Origin: Mycolicibacterium septicum DSM 44393 | GTDB lineage: Bacteria; Actinomycetota; Actinomycetes; Mycobacteriales; Mycobacteriaceae | Assembly: GCF_000455325.1 (NCBI RefSeq) | Contig: NZ_HG322952.1 | Coordinates: 556,378 to 620,377 of the forward strand | Length of the DNA: 64,000 nt | Direction: 5' to 3' | Part shown: positions 16,681-25,406 of the stretch, piece by piece | How the letters are laid out: the number at the start of each line of letters is the position of its first letter | Position numbering within the stretch: position 1 is the first letter of the stretch | Made by a program: the position numbers and the translations under genes | Notes under the pieces: generated by a model | Told to the model about the DNA's origin: nothing | Seen by the model: the letters and a program-made list of their open reading frames with translations, nothing else | Databases searched by the model: none

Positions 16681-17361
16681 CTAGCGCGGCATCGCGATCC
16701 GCAGCCCGGCCAGCATCACCTGGGCGTCGGCCATGTAGGTCTTGTTGTTGGGCGCGGTGCTCTGCGTCATCGCCACCACGTTCCACACCCTCGACCCGAG
16801 TGGCACCATCACCGTCACCGCGGTCACGTAGATGGTCTTGGCGGCGTCGCCGGGCGGGATCGTGTAGTTGGCCATCAGCGCCGGGAACCCACAGATCTCC
16901 GTCGGCACCTGGGTGATGTCCCGTCCGCCACCGGCTTCGAAACCCTTGATGCTGTCGTTCAGCAGATCCCTTGGTGGCCGGTCACCGTCAGTGGCATCCG
17001 CCGTGGCCACCGACAGGGCCGGGTTGGTCACGCCGTCGCTCAGCGACACATTGCGCAGCACCAACTTGACTGCCCCCGTGGCCAACTCGGGAACCGGCTC
17101 CCAGCCCGGCGGCTGCGCGATGCGCACCCTGGGATCGTCCGGCCCGGTCCCGGACAGTTCGATCCACCGATCCGAATGCAATTGCTCGCACGGCTGCGCC
17201 TTGTACGCGGGCAGGCCCGGCACGCCGGGAGAACTCTGCGAGCCGGAAGGCTCGAACCCGGCCGTCACCGTGCCTTCTATCGTGTGCGAGCACCCGCTGA
17301 GAAACAGCGCTGCCGCCAGCAGGACCACTCCGGCGACATCACGCCCGGCAACTCGCCTCAA
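16681..17361 (-). CDS. LpqN/LpqT-family lipoprotein
   Basis: The 226-residue product has the lipobox LFLSGC (acylated Cys at residue 24) and a mature domain typical of the mycobacterial LpqN family. It includes CEQLHSDRWIELSGTG, then VRIAQPPGWEPVPE (the family's P-P-G-W motif), then ICGFPALMANYT and a C-terminal AMTQSTAPN segment. Members are anchored to the outer face of the plasma membrane, and some have been linked to MmpL transporters and mycolate lipids. The kinase at 22396-24255 carries a related ectodomain. It lies 77 bases upstream of the PE-PPE-like gene on the same strand and may share its transcript. Confidence 0.85.
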   Translation of the reverse strand: MRRVAGRDVAGVVLLAAALFLSGCSHTIEGTVTAGFEPSGSQSSPGVPGLPAYKAQPCEQLHSDRWIELSGTGPDDPRVRIAQPPGWEPVPELATGAVKLVLRNVSLSDGVTNPALSVATADATDGDRPPRDLLNDSIKGFEAGGGRDITQVPTEICGFPALMANYTIPPGDAAKTIYVTAVTVMVPLGSRVWNVVAMTQSTAPNNKTYMADAQVMLAGLRIAMPR

Positions 17362-17603
17362 GAACCCGCCCCTCCGTCACTGTGGCTGCCACACTCACAT
17401 GACGCCCACGGTCTGTCAATTCGTCGATTTGCTGCACGTTGCCCGATCTTGACGAGTTACAGGCAGTTTCAGGCTTTCCGCCCCACTTCTCACGTTTGCC
17501 AATCGGAATCCGCCGGGCTCACATATCAGTCACATCACCAACACATCGCACACCCAATTCGGAGCGGTTGAGTGGTGTCATCACCTAGACAGAGGAGCCT
17601 CCG

Positions 17604-17912
17604 ATGCCATCAGCCACGCCGTACCCCGAGGTGGTCCTCCTCGTCGATGCCGGCACCGACGAGGGCTACCGCCGGGCCCGCACTCTGCTGCAATCCGGTC
17701 ACCGAGTCGCGGTGACCGCCCGCCAGGTCACCCAGCTGACCCGAATCATCCACGGGTTCCCCAGTTCTCAGGTGTTCGCGATCGCGGCGGACACCTCCGA
17801 CCCGGCGCAGCTCGATCGGGTCATCGAGCGGGTGCAACAACGCTTCGGCCACACTGACGCCCAGATCAACGCACTGGTCGATTTGCCGGCAGCTTTTCGA
17901 CCATTGCGTTGA
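17604..17912 (+). pseudogene. Truncated short-chain dehydrogenase-like gene
   Basis: The ATG has a strong ribosome binding site (AGAGGAG), so the gene start looks intact. The 102-residue product resembles only the first third of a short-chain dehydrogenase. It has a strand-helix opening (VVLLVDAGTDEGYRRARTLL), HRVAVTARQ at the cofactor-binding strand, and AADTSDPAQLDRVIERVQQRFG before the usual N-N-A-G region, where it stops. The glycine motif is degenerate and the catalytic Tyr-Lys half is missing. The last codons lie inside a 19-base inverted repeat (17862-17916), which suggests that the 3' part was lost through a fold-back rearrangement. A short functional protein cannot be excluded. Confidence 0.6.
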
Positions 17913-17916
17913 TCTG
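17862..17916. repeat. 19-base inverted repeat at the end of the truncated SDR gene
   Basis: The arms 17862-17880 (CAGATCAACGCACTGGTCG) and 17898-17916 are complementary with one mismatch and enclose a 17-base loop. The left arm is normal coding sequence; the right arm holds the stop codon. It could act as a terminator, but no T-run follows. An inverted duplication scar explains the truncation as well. Confidence 0.7.
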
Positions 17917-17970
17917 GACGGGATTTCGCCAAAGAGGGAGCCAAGCCGGACTCCGCTGCGTCCAACGAGT

Positions 17971-18834
17971 GTGCAGATTCCTTTCATCGGCAGCGACGCC
18001 GTGGCCGCGGGCGAGCTCACCAGAGCGCACCTGCGCAGCCAATATCGGCAGCTCTATCGCGGCGTCTACATCCCACGGCGCCACGAGCCGTCGCTGCGTG
18101 AGCGCATCGTCGGCGCCTCGCTCAGCGCCCCGCACGCAGTCATCACCGGAGTCGCCGCGTCAGCGATGTACGGCGCGAAATGGGTCGGTGACGCCGTACC
18201 CATCGAGCTCATCACCACGAACCGGCAGCAGCGCGGGCTGATCGTCCGGCGCGAGACACTGCACCTCGAGGAGTGGCACACGATGGGCGGCATCCGTGTC
18301 GCAACACCGGAGCGGACTGCGTTCGATCTCGCCCGACACCTCCCCCGCGACACGGCGGTCCGACGGATGGACGCCCTCGTCAGCGCCCGCCCCGTCGCAC
18401 TCGAAGACGTCATACTCATCGCGAAGAGTCATCCCGGCATGCGTGGGCTGCAACGCTTGCGCACCGCGCTCCCGCTCGTCGACGGCGGCGCCGAGTCCCC
18501 GAAAGAGACCTGGCTGCGGCTCTTGTTCATCGACGGTGGGTTACCGCGGCCCACCACTCAATTCACGGTCTACGACGACGACGGCAGCTATGTCCGCCGC
18601 ATCGACATGTGCTGGGAGCAGTACAAGGTCGGTGCCGAGTACGACGGTGAACAGCATCTGACAAGCCGCCGCCAGTACGTCCTGGACGTTCAAGTCGAGC
18701 GGGTGCTGCGCCGGCTCGGCTGGCATGTCATGCACGTCATCAAAGAAGATCGCGGAGCGGACATCGTCGAGCAAGCCCGCGCCGCGCTGCTGTCACGAGG
18801 CTGGCGACCTCACCGAAAACAACGCAGCGGTTGA
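17971..18834 (+). CDS. AbiEi-like N-terminal / DUF559-like nuclease-fold protein, copy 1
   Basis: This 287-residue protein starts at a GTG. The N-terminal part has a winged-helix-like start (VAAGELTRAHLRSQYRQLYRGVYIP), as in AbiEi antitoxins and related transcriptional regulators. The C-terminal part contains ESPKETWLRLLFIDGGLP, then RRIDMCWEQYKVGAEYDGEQH, and ends VMHVIKEDRG. The E...D...EYDG pattern matches the PD-(D/E)XK core of DUF559/Vsr-like proteins. It is a full-length relative of the product of 52642-53499, with the same domain order. Nearby genes give no toxin partner, so it does not look like a standard toxin-antitoxin pair. It follows the truncated SDR by 58 bases. Confidence 0.78.
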   Translation: MQIPFIGSDAVAAGELTRAHLRSQYRQLYRGVYIPRRHEPSLRERIVGASLSAPHAVITGVAASAMYGAKWVGDAVPIELITTNRQQRGLIVRRETLHLEEWHTMGGIRVATPERTAFDLARHLPRDTAVRRMDALVSARPVALEDVILIAKSHPGMRGLQRLRTALPLVDGGAESPKETWLRLLFIDGGLPRPTTQFTVYDDDGSYVRRIDMCWEQYKVGAEYDGEQHLTSRRQYVLDVQVERVLRRLGWHVMHVIKEDRGADIVEQARAALLSRGWRPHRKQRSG

Positions 18835-18883
18835 AATCGCGCGCCGGAATCGACCTCTGCGTCGCACTCGGCGCGTCGGCCCG

Positions 18884-20872
18884 TCAGCGCCGACGCGAAT
18901 GCAGGTAGTCGCCGACCACCGCGGCACCCAGGCCGTCGAGATCGGGCACGACCACGCGCCCCTGCACCCGCCGGGCCACCTGGTCGATGAAACGGGCGAG
19001 GCCGGGATCAGAGCCCAGGCGGAAGATGGTCACCTGCGCGCCGAGGCGGGCCACCTCGTCGAAACCACGCACGGTGTGGGCGATGGTGCGCGGGTGTGGC
19101 GGGTAGTCGAAGAAGACCGACGACCCTTCGCCGTCACCGAAATCCTCCAGGTGCGCGGTGGGCTCACCATCGGTCACCACGAGCACGACCGGCTGGGCAT
19201 TGGGATGACGACGCAGATGCCGGGTCGCCAGTGCCAGCGCATGATGCAGGTTGGTGCCCTGCTCGTACACGCCCTCCAGCCCGGTCAGCTCACCTGCGGT
19301 CACGGTGCGGGCATACCGGCCAAAGGCGATGATCTGCAACTCATCTGACCGGAATCGGGTGCTCACCAGATGGTTGAGTGCGAGTGCGGTGCGCTTCATC
19401 GGCAGCCAGCGGTTCTCCATCACCATCGAGAACGAAGTGTCCACCAGCAGCGCCACACAGGCCTGGGTCCGGGTCTCCGTCTCGGAGATCTCCACATCCT
19501 CGACCGCGAACCGGATGGGCCGTTCGACGGTTCCGGTACCGGCCTGGCGCAGTACGGCATTGGTCACCGTGCGGGTGACGTTCCACGGCTCGGTGTCGCC
19601 GAACTGCCAGGGCCGGGTGGCCCCGGTCAGCTCCCCGGCCGCTCCGGCCCTGCGGGTGTCGCGTTCGCCGTGCCTGCCCGAAAGTCGCTGTGCCACATCA
19701 CGCAACGCGGTCTGGCCGAGCTGGCGCATGGCCTTGGGCGACAGCCGCCACTGCCCGTCGGAGCCGCGGTCGATGAAACCCTGGTTCACCAGGGCCTTTT
19801 CCAGCTCGGACAAGGTCCGGGCGTCGATTGCGGCGTCCTCGCCGAGCTGACGGGCCAGCGCCTCGAGGTCGACGTCGTCCATCGATGCCCCGGCGTAGCT
19901 CTGCGACAGCGCATCGGCCAGCTGCTCGAGCTCGGCGATGTCGGACAGCGCCTGGGCACCCTCCCCCATGCCCAGCGGATCGCCACCGGAGAAGCGCTCC
20001 GAGCCGGTCCAATCCTCACCGGGCCGGGCGGCCTGCAGGTGTGAGTCGAGCCGGTCCAGCGCGTTCATCAATGACGGCGACCCGAAAGCCTGCTGTGCCA
20101 GGGCATCCAGCTCGGCACGCTGCTCGGCCGACAGGCTGTTGCGGAACCGCTGCGCGGCGGCAGCCCGCTTTGCCAGCGAGTCCAGCAGCTCATCGATGTT
20201 CTGCGGGCCCTCCGGGAAGAACTCGCCGTGCTTGTCCATGAAGTCTTGGAAGTCCTGCGGGGTGTCCTCACCGCGAGAGTGCTTGTCCAGCAGGTCGTTC
20301 AGATCGTCGAGCATGTCGTTGACACGCTGCCGGTCCTCGTCTGTGGCGTTCTCCAACGCCTCCTTCATGCCCGCGAAACGCTGATCCAGCATCTCGCGGC
20401 CCAGCAGATCCTTGATCTGCTCGTACTTCTGCCTGGCTTCGGGGCTGCGCCAGTCATAGTCGGCGAGCTCCTGAACGGCCTTGGCCGGCGACGGCGAGAG
20501 CGCCTCCATCTGCAGTTCGCCGAACCGCGCATTGTCGTCGAGGGCGCGGGCCAGCTCCTTGCGTTCGGCCAGCACGGCCTCGTCGAGCAGCTTCTTGATC
20601 TCCTGCAGCGTGCCGTCAAGGTTGTGTCGCTGCAGCAACTCCCGGCGCTTCCGGTTGGCCTCGGCGGCCAGCCGGTCGGTGCCGCGCATGCCCTCGGTAC
20701 CGCGGCGCATCAGCTCGGAGAGCGCTCGGCGAGGCGAGCTGCCCTCCATCACGTTCTGACCGATCTGTTCGAGGGCGTCGCGCAGATCGATCGGCGGTGC
20801 CAGCGGGTCGGGGCCACCGCTGTATCGCGAATACCGCGAGGTGTGCCCGTGTCCCCGGGCGGGATCAGCCAT
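18884..20872 (-). CDS. von Willebrand factor A domain protein (Rv0959-like)
   Basis: The 662-residue protein has a long helical N-terminal region (about residues 1-400) with many charged coiled-coil-like stretches. A C-terminal vWA domain follows, with a metal-ion-dependent adhesion site: LLVDTSFSM, a Thr in QGTNLHHAL, and VVTDGEP. No signal peptide is visible, so it is cytoplasmic. Its start overlaps the end of the upstream ATPase gene by eight bases, so the two are translationally coupled. Such MoxR-type ATPase and vWA pairs act as chaperone-like remodelling machines, comparable in architecture to magnesium chelatase D and I subunits. The partner substrate is unknown. It corresponds to M. 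tuberculosis Rv0959. Confidence 0.88.
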   Translation of the reverse strand: MADPARGHGHTSRYSRYSGGPDPLAPPIDLRDALEQIGQNVMEGSSPRRALSELMRRGTEGMRGTDRLAAEANRKRRELLQRHNLDGTLQEIKKLLDEAVLAERKELARALDDNARFGELQMEALSPSPAKAVQELADYDWRSPEARQKYEQIKDLLGREMLDQRFAGMKEALENATDEDRQRVNDMLDDLNDLLDKHSRGEDTPQDFQDFMDKHGEFFPEGPQNIDELLDSLAKRAAAAQRFRNSLSAEQRAELDALAQQAFGSPSLMNALDRLDSHLQAARPGEDWTGSERFSGGDPLGMGEGAQALSDIAELEQLADALSQSYAGASMDDVDLEALARQLGEDAAIDARTLSELEKALVNQGFIDRGSDGQWRLSPKAMRQLGQTALRDVAQRLSGRHGERDTRRAGAAGELTGATRPWQFGDTEPWNVTRTVTNAVLRQAGTGTVERPIRFAVEDVEISETETRTQACVALLVDTSFSMVMENRWLPMKRTALALNHLVSTRFRSDELQIIAFGRYARTVTAGELTGLEGVYEQGTNLHHALALATRHLRRHPNAQPVVLVVTDGEPTAHLEDFGDGEGSSVFFDYPPHPRTIAHTVRGFDEVARLGAQVTIFRLGSDPGLARFIDQVARRVQGRVVVPDLDGLGAAVVGDYLHSRRR

Positions 20873-22250
20873 AGACCGTCTCTCCCTCCCCCGTCACCTT
20901 GTCCACACGCTTGGCCAGATAGAGGGCCTCCAAAGCCAATTCGACCGCCGCGGCCCGCTGGCCGACCGACACCGCACCCAGCCGCGAGGCGATCGCGTCG
21001 ATGGCGGGCAGATCGGGCAGGGCGGCCAGGACATCCTTGGCCGACACCCGCTCACCGGTGGTCACCGGAGAACCCTCCTCGACCGCGGTCACCAGCGGGG
21101 CGACGTCGATGCCGCCCAGCAGCCGCTGAGCGGTGTCGGCGGTGGCGCGGCGCAGCAGGTGCTCCAGAACCGCCTGCTCGCGCCCCTCCTCGCCCGTCTC
21201 GAACTCCAATTTGCCGCGCAGCACGTCGATCACGGTGGACAGGTCCACCACCCGGGCCACCGGATCGTCCTCGCCGAGGATTGCCGAACGGTGCCGCGCC
21301 GAGGCCGCCACCGTCTCGGCAGCCGCGATCGCGAACCGCGCAGACACACCGGACCGCTGATCGACAGAGTTCGATTCACGCAGATTGCGGGCGAATCGGG
21401 CCAGCACGCCGAGCAGGTATTCGGGCACCTCGGCGGCCAACTGGGCCTCCTGGCGGATCACCCCGATCTCGTCGTCGATCTCCAGCGGGTAGTGCGTACG
21501 GATCTCGGCGCCGAAGCGGTCCTTGAGCGGCGTGATGATCCGGCCGCGGTTGGTGTAGTCCTCCGGGTTGGCGCTGGCCACCACGAGCACGTCGAGCGGC
21601 AGCCGCAACGTGTAGCCGCGGACCTGAATGTCGCGCTCCTCCATCACGTTGAGCATCGACACCTGAATGCGCTCGGCCAGGTCGGGCAGCTCGTTGACGG
21701 CCACGATGCCGCGGTGCGCCCGCGGGATGAGCCCGTAGGCGATCGTTTCCGGGTCACCCAGGCTGCGACCCTCAGCGACCTTGATCGGATCGATGTCGCC
21801 GACGAGATCGGCCACGCTGGTGTCCGGGGTGGCCAGCTTCTCGGTGTACCGCTCGCTGCGGTGACGCCACTCGACCGGCAGATCGTCGCCGGAATCGGCG
21901 GCCCGGCGGATCGACTCCGGCGTGATCGGGCTGTAGGGGTGCTCACCCAACTCGGATCCGGCGATCACCGGCGTCCACTCGTCGAGCAGCCCGGTCAGCG
22001 CGCGCAGCAGCCGCGTCTTGCCCTGACCCCGCTCACCGAGCAGCACCACGTCGTGCCCGGCGATCAAGGCCCGCTCCAGCTGCGGGATCACCGTGTCGTC
22101 GAATCCCAGGATCCCCGGCCATACGTCGCGCCGGTCCGCGAGTGCGGACAGCAGGTTCTCCCGAATTTCGGCTTTCACGCCCCGCTCACGATGGCCGGAG
22201 GCACGCAGCTCACCGACGGTGCGAGGCAGATCCTTGGGTTGGCTCACCAC
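20865..22250 (-). CDS. MoxR/magnesium-chelatase-like AAA+ ATPase (Rv0958-like)
   Basis: The 461-residue protein carries a Walker A motif (LLGERGQGKTRLL, about residues 74-86), a Walker B-like RGIVAVNELPDL, and an ERDIQVRGYTLRLPLDVLVVASANPEDY sensor region typical of MoxR/ChlI proteins. The phrase SANPEDYTNRGRI is conserved in this family. The second half is a helical lid followed by a C-terminal region. It is cotranscribed with the vWA partner, whose start overlaps its stop. A cobalt or magnesium chelatase role is unlikely because no chelatase H subunit is nearby. The intergenic space to the divergent kinase (22251-22395) holds both promoters. Confidence 0.88.
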   Translation of the reverse strand: MVSQPKDLPRTVGELRASGHRERGVKAEIRENLLSALADRRDVWPGILGFDDTVIPQLERALIAGHDVVLLGERGQGKTRLLRALTGLLDEWTPVIAGSELGEHPYSPITPESIRRAADSGDDLPVEWRHRSERYTEKLATPDTSVADLVGDIDPIKVAEGRSLGDPETIAYGLIPRAHRGIVAVNELPDLAERIQVSMLNVMEERDIQVRGYTLRLPLDVLVVASANPEDYTNRGRIITPLKDRFGAEIRTHYPLEIDDEIGVIRQEAQLAAEVPEYLLGVLARFARNLRESNSVDQRSGVSARFAIAAAETVAASARHRSAILGEDDPVARVVDLSTVIDVLRGKLEFETGEEGREQAVLEHLLRRATADTAQRLLGGIDVAPLVTAVEEGSPVTTGERVSAKDVLAALPDLPAIDAIASRLGAVSVGQRAAAVELALEALYLAKRVDKVTGEGETVYG

Positions 22251-22395
22251 TCCACGCTACGACTGAACTCGCCCGCGCACATCGCCACCCGTCAGACTCG
22301 AGCCCCGGGGCCGCCCGCAGCTAGCACCCGGCGCGCGCGTGTCAGTCCCCCGGCATAGTCGTTGCCCGAGCGTTGCGACCGGTAGTCTGCGCTCC

Positions 22396-24255
22396 ATGCC
22401 GTTGGCTAGCGGTCAGGAATTCGCAGGGTTCACCATCGTGCGGTTGGTGGGCACTGGTGGCATGGGCGAGGTCTATCTGGCGTCCCACCCGCGGTTACCC
22501 CGCGAGGACGCTCTCAAAGTGCTGCCCATCAGCGTCAGCTCGGACAACGAATTCCGCCAGCGGTTCATCCGCGAGGCGGACATGGCGGCCACCCTGTGGC
22601 ATCCGCACATCGTCGGCGTGCACGACCGCGGCGAGTTCGAGGACCGGTTGTGGATCTCGATGGATTTCGTCGACGGGCACGACGCCGCCAAGCTGCTGCA
22701 CGACCAGTACCCCAAGGGAATGCCGGCCGAAGACGTCGTCGAGGTCGTCACCGCCGTCGGCGACGCTCTGGACTACGCGCATCAGCGCAAACTGTTGCAC
22801 CGCGACGTCAAGCCGGCCAACATCCTGCTCACCAGCAAGCAGAATTCCAAGCGCCGCATCATGCTGACCGACTTCGGGATCGCGCGGCGCGCCGACGAGG
22901 TCAACGGGCTCACCTCGACCAACATCACCGTTGGCTCGATGTCCTACACCGCGCCCGAACAGCTGATGGGCCAGCCGCTCGATGGCCGGGCCGACCAGTA
23001 CTCGCTCGCGGCCACCGCCTACCGGCTGTTCACCGGCGCCCCGCCGTTCGCGCACAGCAACCCGGCCGTGGTTATCAGCCATCACCTGAACTCCCCGCCG
23101 CCCAAGCTGGCCGACACGAAACCTGAACTGGCCGTGTTCGATTCGGTGATGGCCAAGGCCCTGTCCAAGGACCCCAAGGACCGTTACGCCACCTGTCACG
23201 ACTTCGCCGTCGCGCTGGCCGAGGCAGCCACTGGAACCACCCCCGAGGTGCGCACCCCGGCACCCGCCCACGAGCCGGCGCCGCCCACCGCGCCGCTGAT
23301 CATCCCGAAGCCGGTGAATCCACCGCCGACACCACTGTCACCGTCGAACCCACGGCCCGTGCCCCCGTCGGAGCCGCCGGTGTTCACCTCGTCGTGGACG
23401 GGTAACGAAACCTCCTCCCACAAACCCGTAGCGGTCGGTGCGCCGGCCGGCATGCAGGGCCTCGGCGGGCCCGCGGTGCCGGTTGGGCCGCCGCAGACCA
23501 ACTTCGGGCCGCCTCCCCTGCCGCACACCCCGATCCCCAAGAAGTCGGGCAGCCGGCGCAACCTGATCCTGACTGCCGGCGTGATCGGCGCGGTCGTCCT
23601 GCTGGTCGGCGGCATCACCCTCGCGGTCACCTCGGGAGGCGACGACGGCAACGGCGGCGGAGGCGAGACCACCTCCGCGGTCGCCACGGACACATCCGCC
23701 TCGGAAACCTCGACCTCACCGAAACCGGCGGCGCACGCCTTCACCATCGCCGACTACATCAAGCAGAGCGGCATCGTCGAAACACCGGTCCACCGCGGCG
23801 ATCCGGGCGCACCGGTGTTCACCATGCCGACCCCGCCCGGATGGATCGACGCCGGTCCGCGCACCCCGGCCTGGGCCTATTCGGCCATCGTGAACGACCC
23901 GGCGAACCCGACCGAGCCGCCGTCGGTCGTCTCGTTGATCTCCAAGCTGGCCGGTGACGTCGACGCCAACAAACTGCTCGAGTACGCCCCCAACGAGCTG
24001 CAGAACCTGGCCGACTACAAGCCGGACGGCGACGTGGCCCGCGGGGACATCAGCGGGTTCCCGTCGGTCCACCTGGCCGGCACCTACGCCAAGGGCGGCC
24101 AGCGTCGCGCGATCACCCAGACCACCGTCGTGATCCAGGCGCCCGGCAATGTCTACGTGCTGCAGATCAACGCCGACGCCGCTGAGCGCGACAAGACGGC
24201 GTTGGCCGACATCAACAAGGCGATCGAGGCTCAGGCCACCATCACCATGCCCTGA
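22396..24255 (+). CDS. Receptor-type serine/threonine protein kinase with LpqN-like ectodomain
   Basis: The ATG at 22396 begins the kinase domain proper; the frame is open 57 bases further upstream. The 619-residue protein has a glycine-rich loop GTGGMGEVYLA (19-29), the catalytic loop HRDVKPANILL (Asp137), the DFG motif at 159-161 and an activation loop with Ser/Thr residues. It is therefore a complete PknB-type kinase. A Pro-rich linker follows, then a single membrane helix near 389-411. The outer domain of about 190 residues begins FTIADYIKQSG and contains MPTPPGWIDAG, the P-P-G-W pattern of LpqN lipoproteins. The ectodomain may bind a lipid or peptide. The gene lies between orthologues of Rv0958 and Rv0957, where M. 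tuberculosis has no kinase as far as I recall. Confidence 0.88.
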   Translation: MPLASGQEFAGFTIVRLVGTGGMGEVYLASHPRLPREDALKVLPISVSSDNEFRQRFIREADMAATLWHPHIVGVHDRGEFEDRLWISMDFVDGHDAAKLLHDQYPKGMPAEDVVEVVTAVGDALDYAHQRKLLHRDVKPANILLTSKQNSKRRIMLTDFGIARRADEVNGLTSTNITVGSMSYTAPEQLMGQPLDGRADQYSLAATAYRLFTGAPPFAHSNPAVVISHHLNSPPPKLADTKPELAVFDSVMAKALSKDPKDRYATCHDFAVALAEAATGTTPEVRTPAPAHEPAPPTAPLIIPKPVNPPPTPLSPSNPRPVPPSEPPVFTSSWTGNETSSHKPVAVGAPAGMQGLGGPAVPVGPPQTNFGPPPLPHTPIPKKSGSRRNLILTAGVIGAVVLLVGGITLAVTSGGDDGNGGGGETTSAVATDTSASETSTSPKPAAHAFTIADYIKQSGIVETPVHRGDPGAPVFTMPTPPGWIDAGPRTPAWAYSAIVNDPANPTEPPSVVSLISKLAGDVDANKLLEYAPNELQNLADYKPDGDVARGDISGFPSVHLAGTYAKGGQRRAITQTTVVIQAPGNVYVLQINADAAERDKTALADINKAIEAQATITMP

Positions 24256-24313
24256 GAGCCGTGCTGGGTCGCCCCACGTCGGGCAGATTCAGGTACCCGG
24301 TACCCTGAGTATC

Positions 24314-25327
24314 GTGAATTCGCTCGATTGGCGTAGCCGGCCGGCCACCGTGCACTTCGGCCCCGCATCTCTGCAGTCCAGGGCACTGGGCTGGACCACC
24401 GCGATCTTCGTCCGCCCATTGCTGGGTCTGCTGACGCTGATCGGAATGGGTATCAACCGCGTCGCCCCGGCCCTGCTGCAGCGCGCGCACCTCGATGTCA
24501 TCGACCGCCCCCTGCGGTTCATCAAGCCGCTGCCCGGCACCGAGGTGACGCCCGTGGCGCTGCCCAACTGCCCGGCCGAATGGGTGATCGCTCCCGAGGC
24601 TCGCGACTCCGATCGGGTGATCGTCTACCTGCACGGCTCGGCGCTGGTCACGCTCGGCCTGAACTCGCACCGCCGCTTCGTGTCGAAGCTGTCGGCCAGC
24701 ACCGGGACACGCGTGCTCAACGTCGGCTACCGGCTGGCCCCGCAAGCCGACATCGACGATGCCGTCGCCGACGGGCTCGACGGCTACCGCATGGCGCTGT
24801 CGCTCGGGTACGCACCCGAGCGAATTGTCCTGGCCGGTGATTCGGCAGGCGGGCTGATGGCCGCCGACACCGCGCTGGCGGCGCGCGACGCCGGACTGCC
24901 GGTCCCCGCCGGGCAGGTGCTGCTCTCGCCGTTGACCTCGTCCGACATGGACCTGAAATACCGTGCGCTGCAAGAGCATCGTGACGTGCTGTTCCCGTTC
25001 ATGACGGTGAAGTTCATCTACGACGTGTTCGCGACGGTCAACGGCACCCGGCCGACTCCGGTGATGCCGCCAGAGGCGGACCTGCACGGTCTCGGGCCGT
25101 TCCTGCTACAGGTGGGCACGCACGAGATGCTGCTCAACGACACCTTCGCCCTCGCCGACAAGCTGCAGGCCAGTGGCGTCCCGGCGTGGGTTCAGGTGTG
25201 GGACAGGGCAATGCACATGTTCCAGCTGAGCTTCGACATCAACCCCGACGCGCGGCACGCAGTCGAGGAGATCACGTCGTTCATCGCATACGCGACCAGC
25301 GAGGTCGAGGACGAGGCGAGCGCGTAG
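24314..25327 (+). CDS. Alpha/beta hydrolase, hormone-sensitive-lipase-like esterase
   Basis: The GTG at 24314 gives 337 residues and avoids overlap with the kinase gene. The nucleophile motif is GDSAGG (Ser177). The upstream oxyanion motif is HGSA, not the usual HGGG of this family, a variation that could narrow the substrate range. YRLAPQADIDDAVADGL matches the conserved YRLAPE segment. The acid and base are probably in VGTHEMLLNDT and RAMHMFQL. The N-terminal region has a hydrophobic stretch, so it may associate with the membrane. It follows the kinase by 58 bases and ends just before a bidirectional terminator. It is probably a carboxylesterase or lipase of the LipR/LipW type. Confidence 0.85.
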   Translation: MNSLDWRSRPATVHFGPASLQSRALGWTTAIFVRPLLGLLTLIGMGINRVAPALLQRAHLDVIDRPLRFIKPLPGTEVTPVALPNCPAEWVIAPEARDSDRVIVYLHGSALVTLGLNSHRRFVSKLSASTGTRVLNVGYRLAPQADIDDAVADGLDGYRMALSLGYAPERIVLAGDSAGGLMAADTALAARDAGLPVPAGQVLLSPLTSSDMDLKYRALQEHRDVLFPFMTVKFIYDVFATVNGTRPTPVMPPEADLHGLGPFLLQVGTHEMLLNDTFALADKLQASGVPAWVQVWDRAMHMFQLSFDINPDARHAVEEITSFIAYATSEVEDEASA

Positions 25328-25353
25328 GGGCGGACCCGCCTCCAGATCAGATG

Positions 25354-25391
25354 CGAAAGGGCGCCGTCAAAAATTTGACGGCGCCCTTTCG
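25354..25391. terminator. Bidirectional terminator between esterase and purH
   Basis: The arms CGAAAGGGCGCCGTCAAA (25354-25371) and 25374-25391 are fully complementary, an 18-base inverted repeat with only two bases between. A few central pairs must open to form the loop. Runs of A and T at the centre and its position between convergent stops support termination in both directions. Confidence 0.85.
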
Positions 25392-25406
25392 TAACAGCTG
25401 GTCCGG

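Noticed and set aside
20228..22358. Very long antisense frames opposite the vWA and ATPase genes
   Set aside because: They mirror the third-base GC bias of the real genes; the protein sequences have no recognisable motifs.
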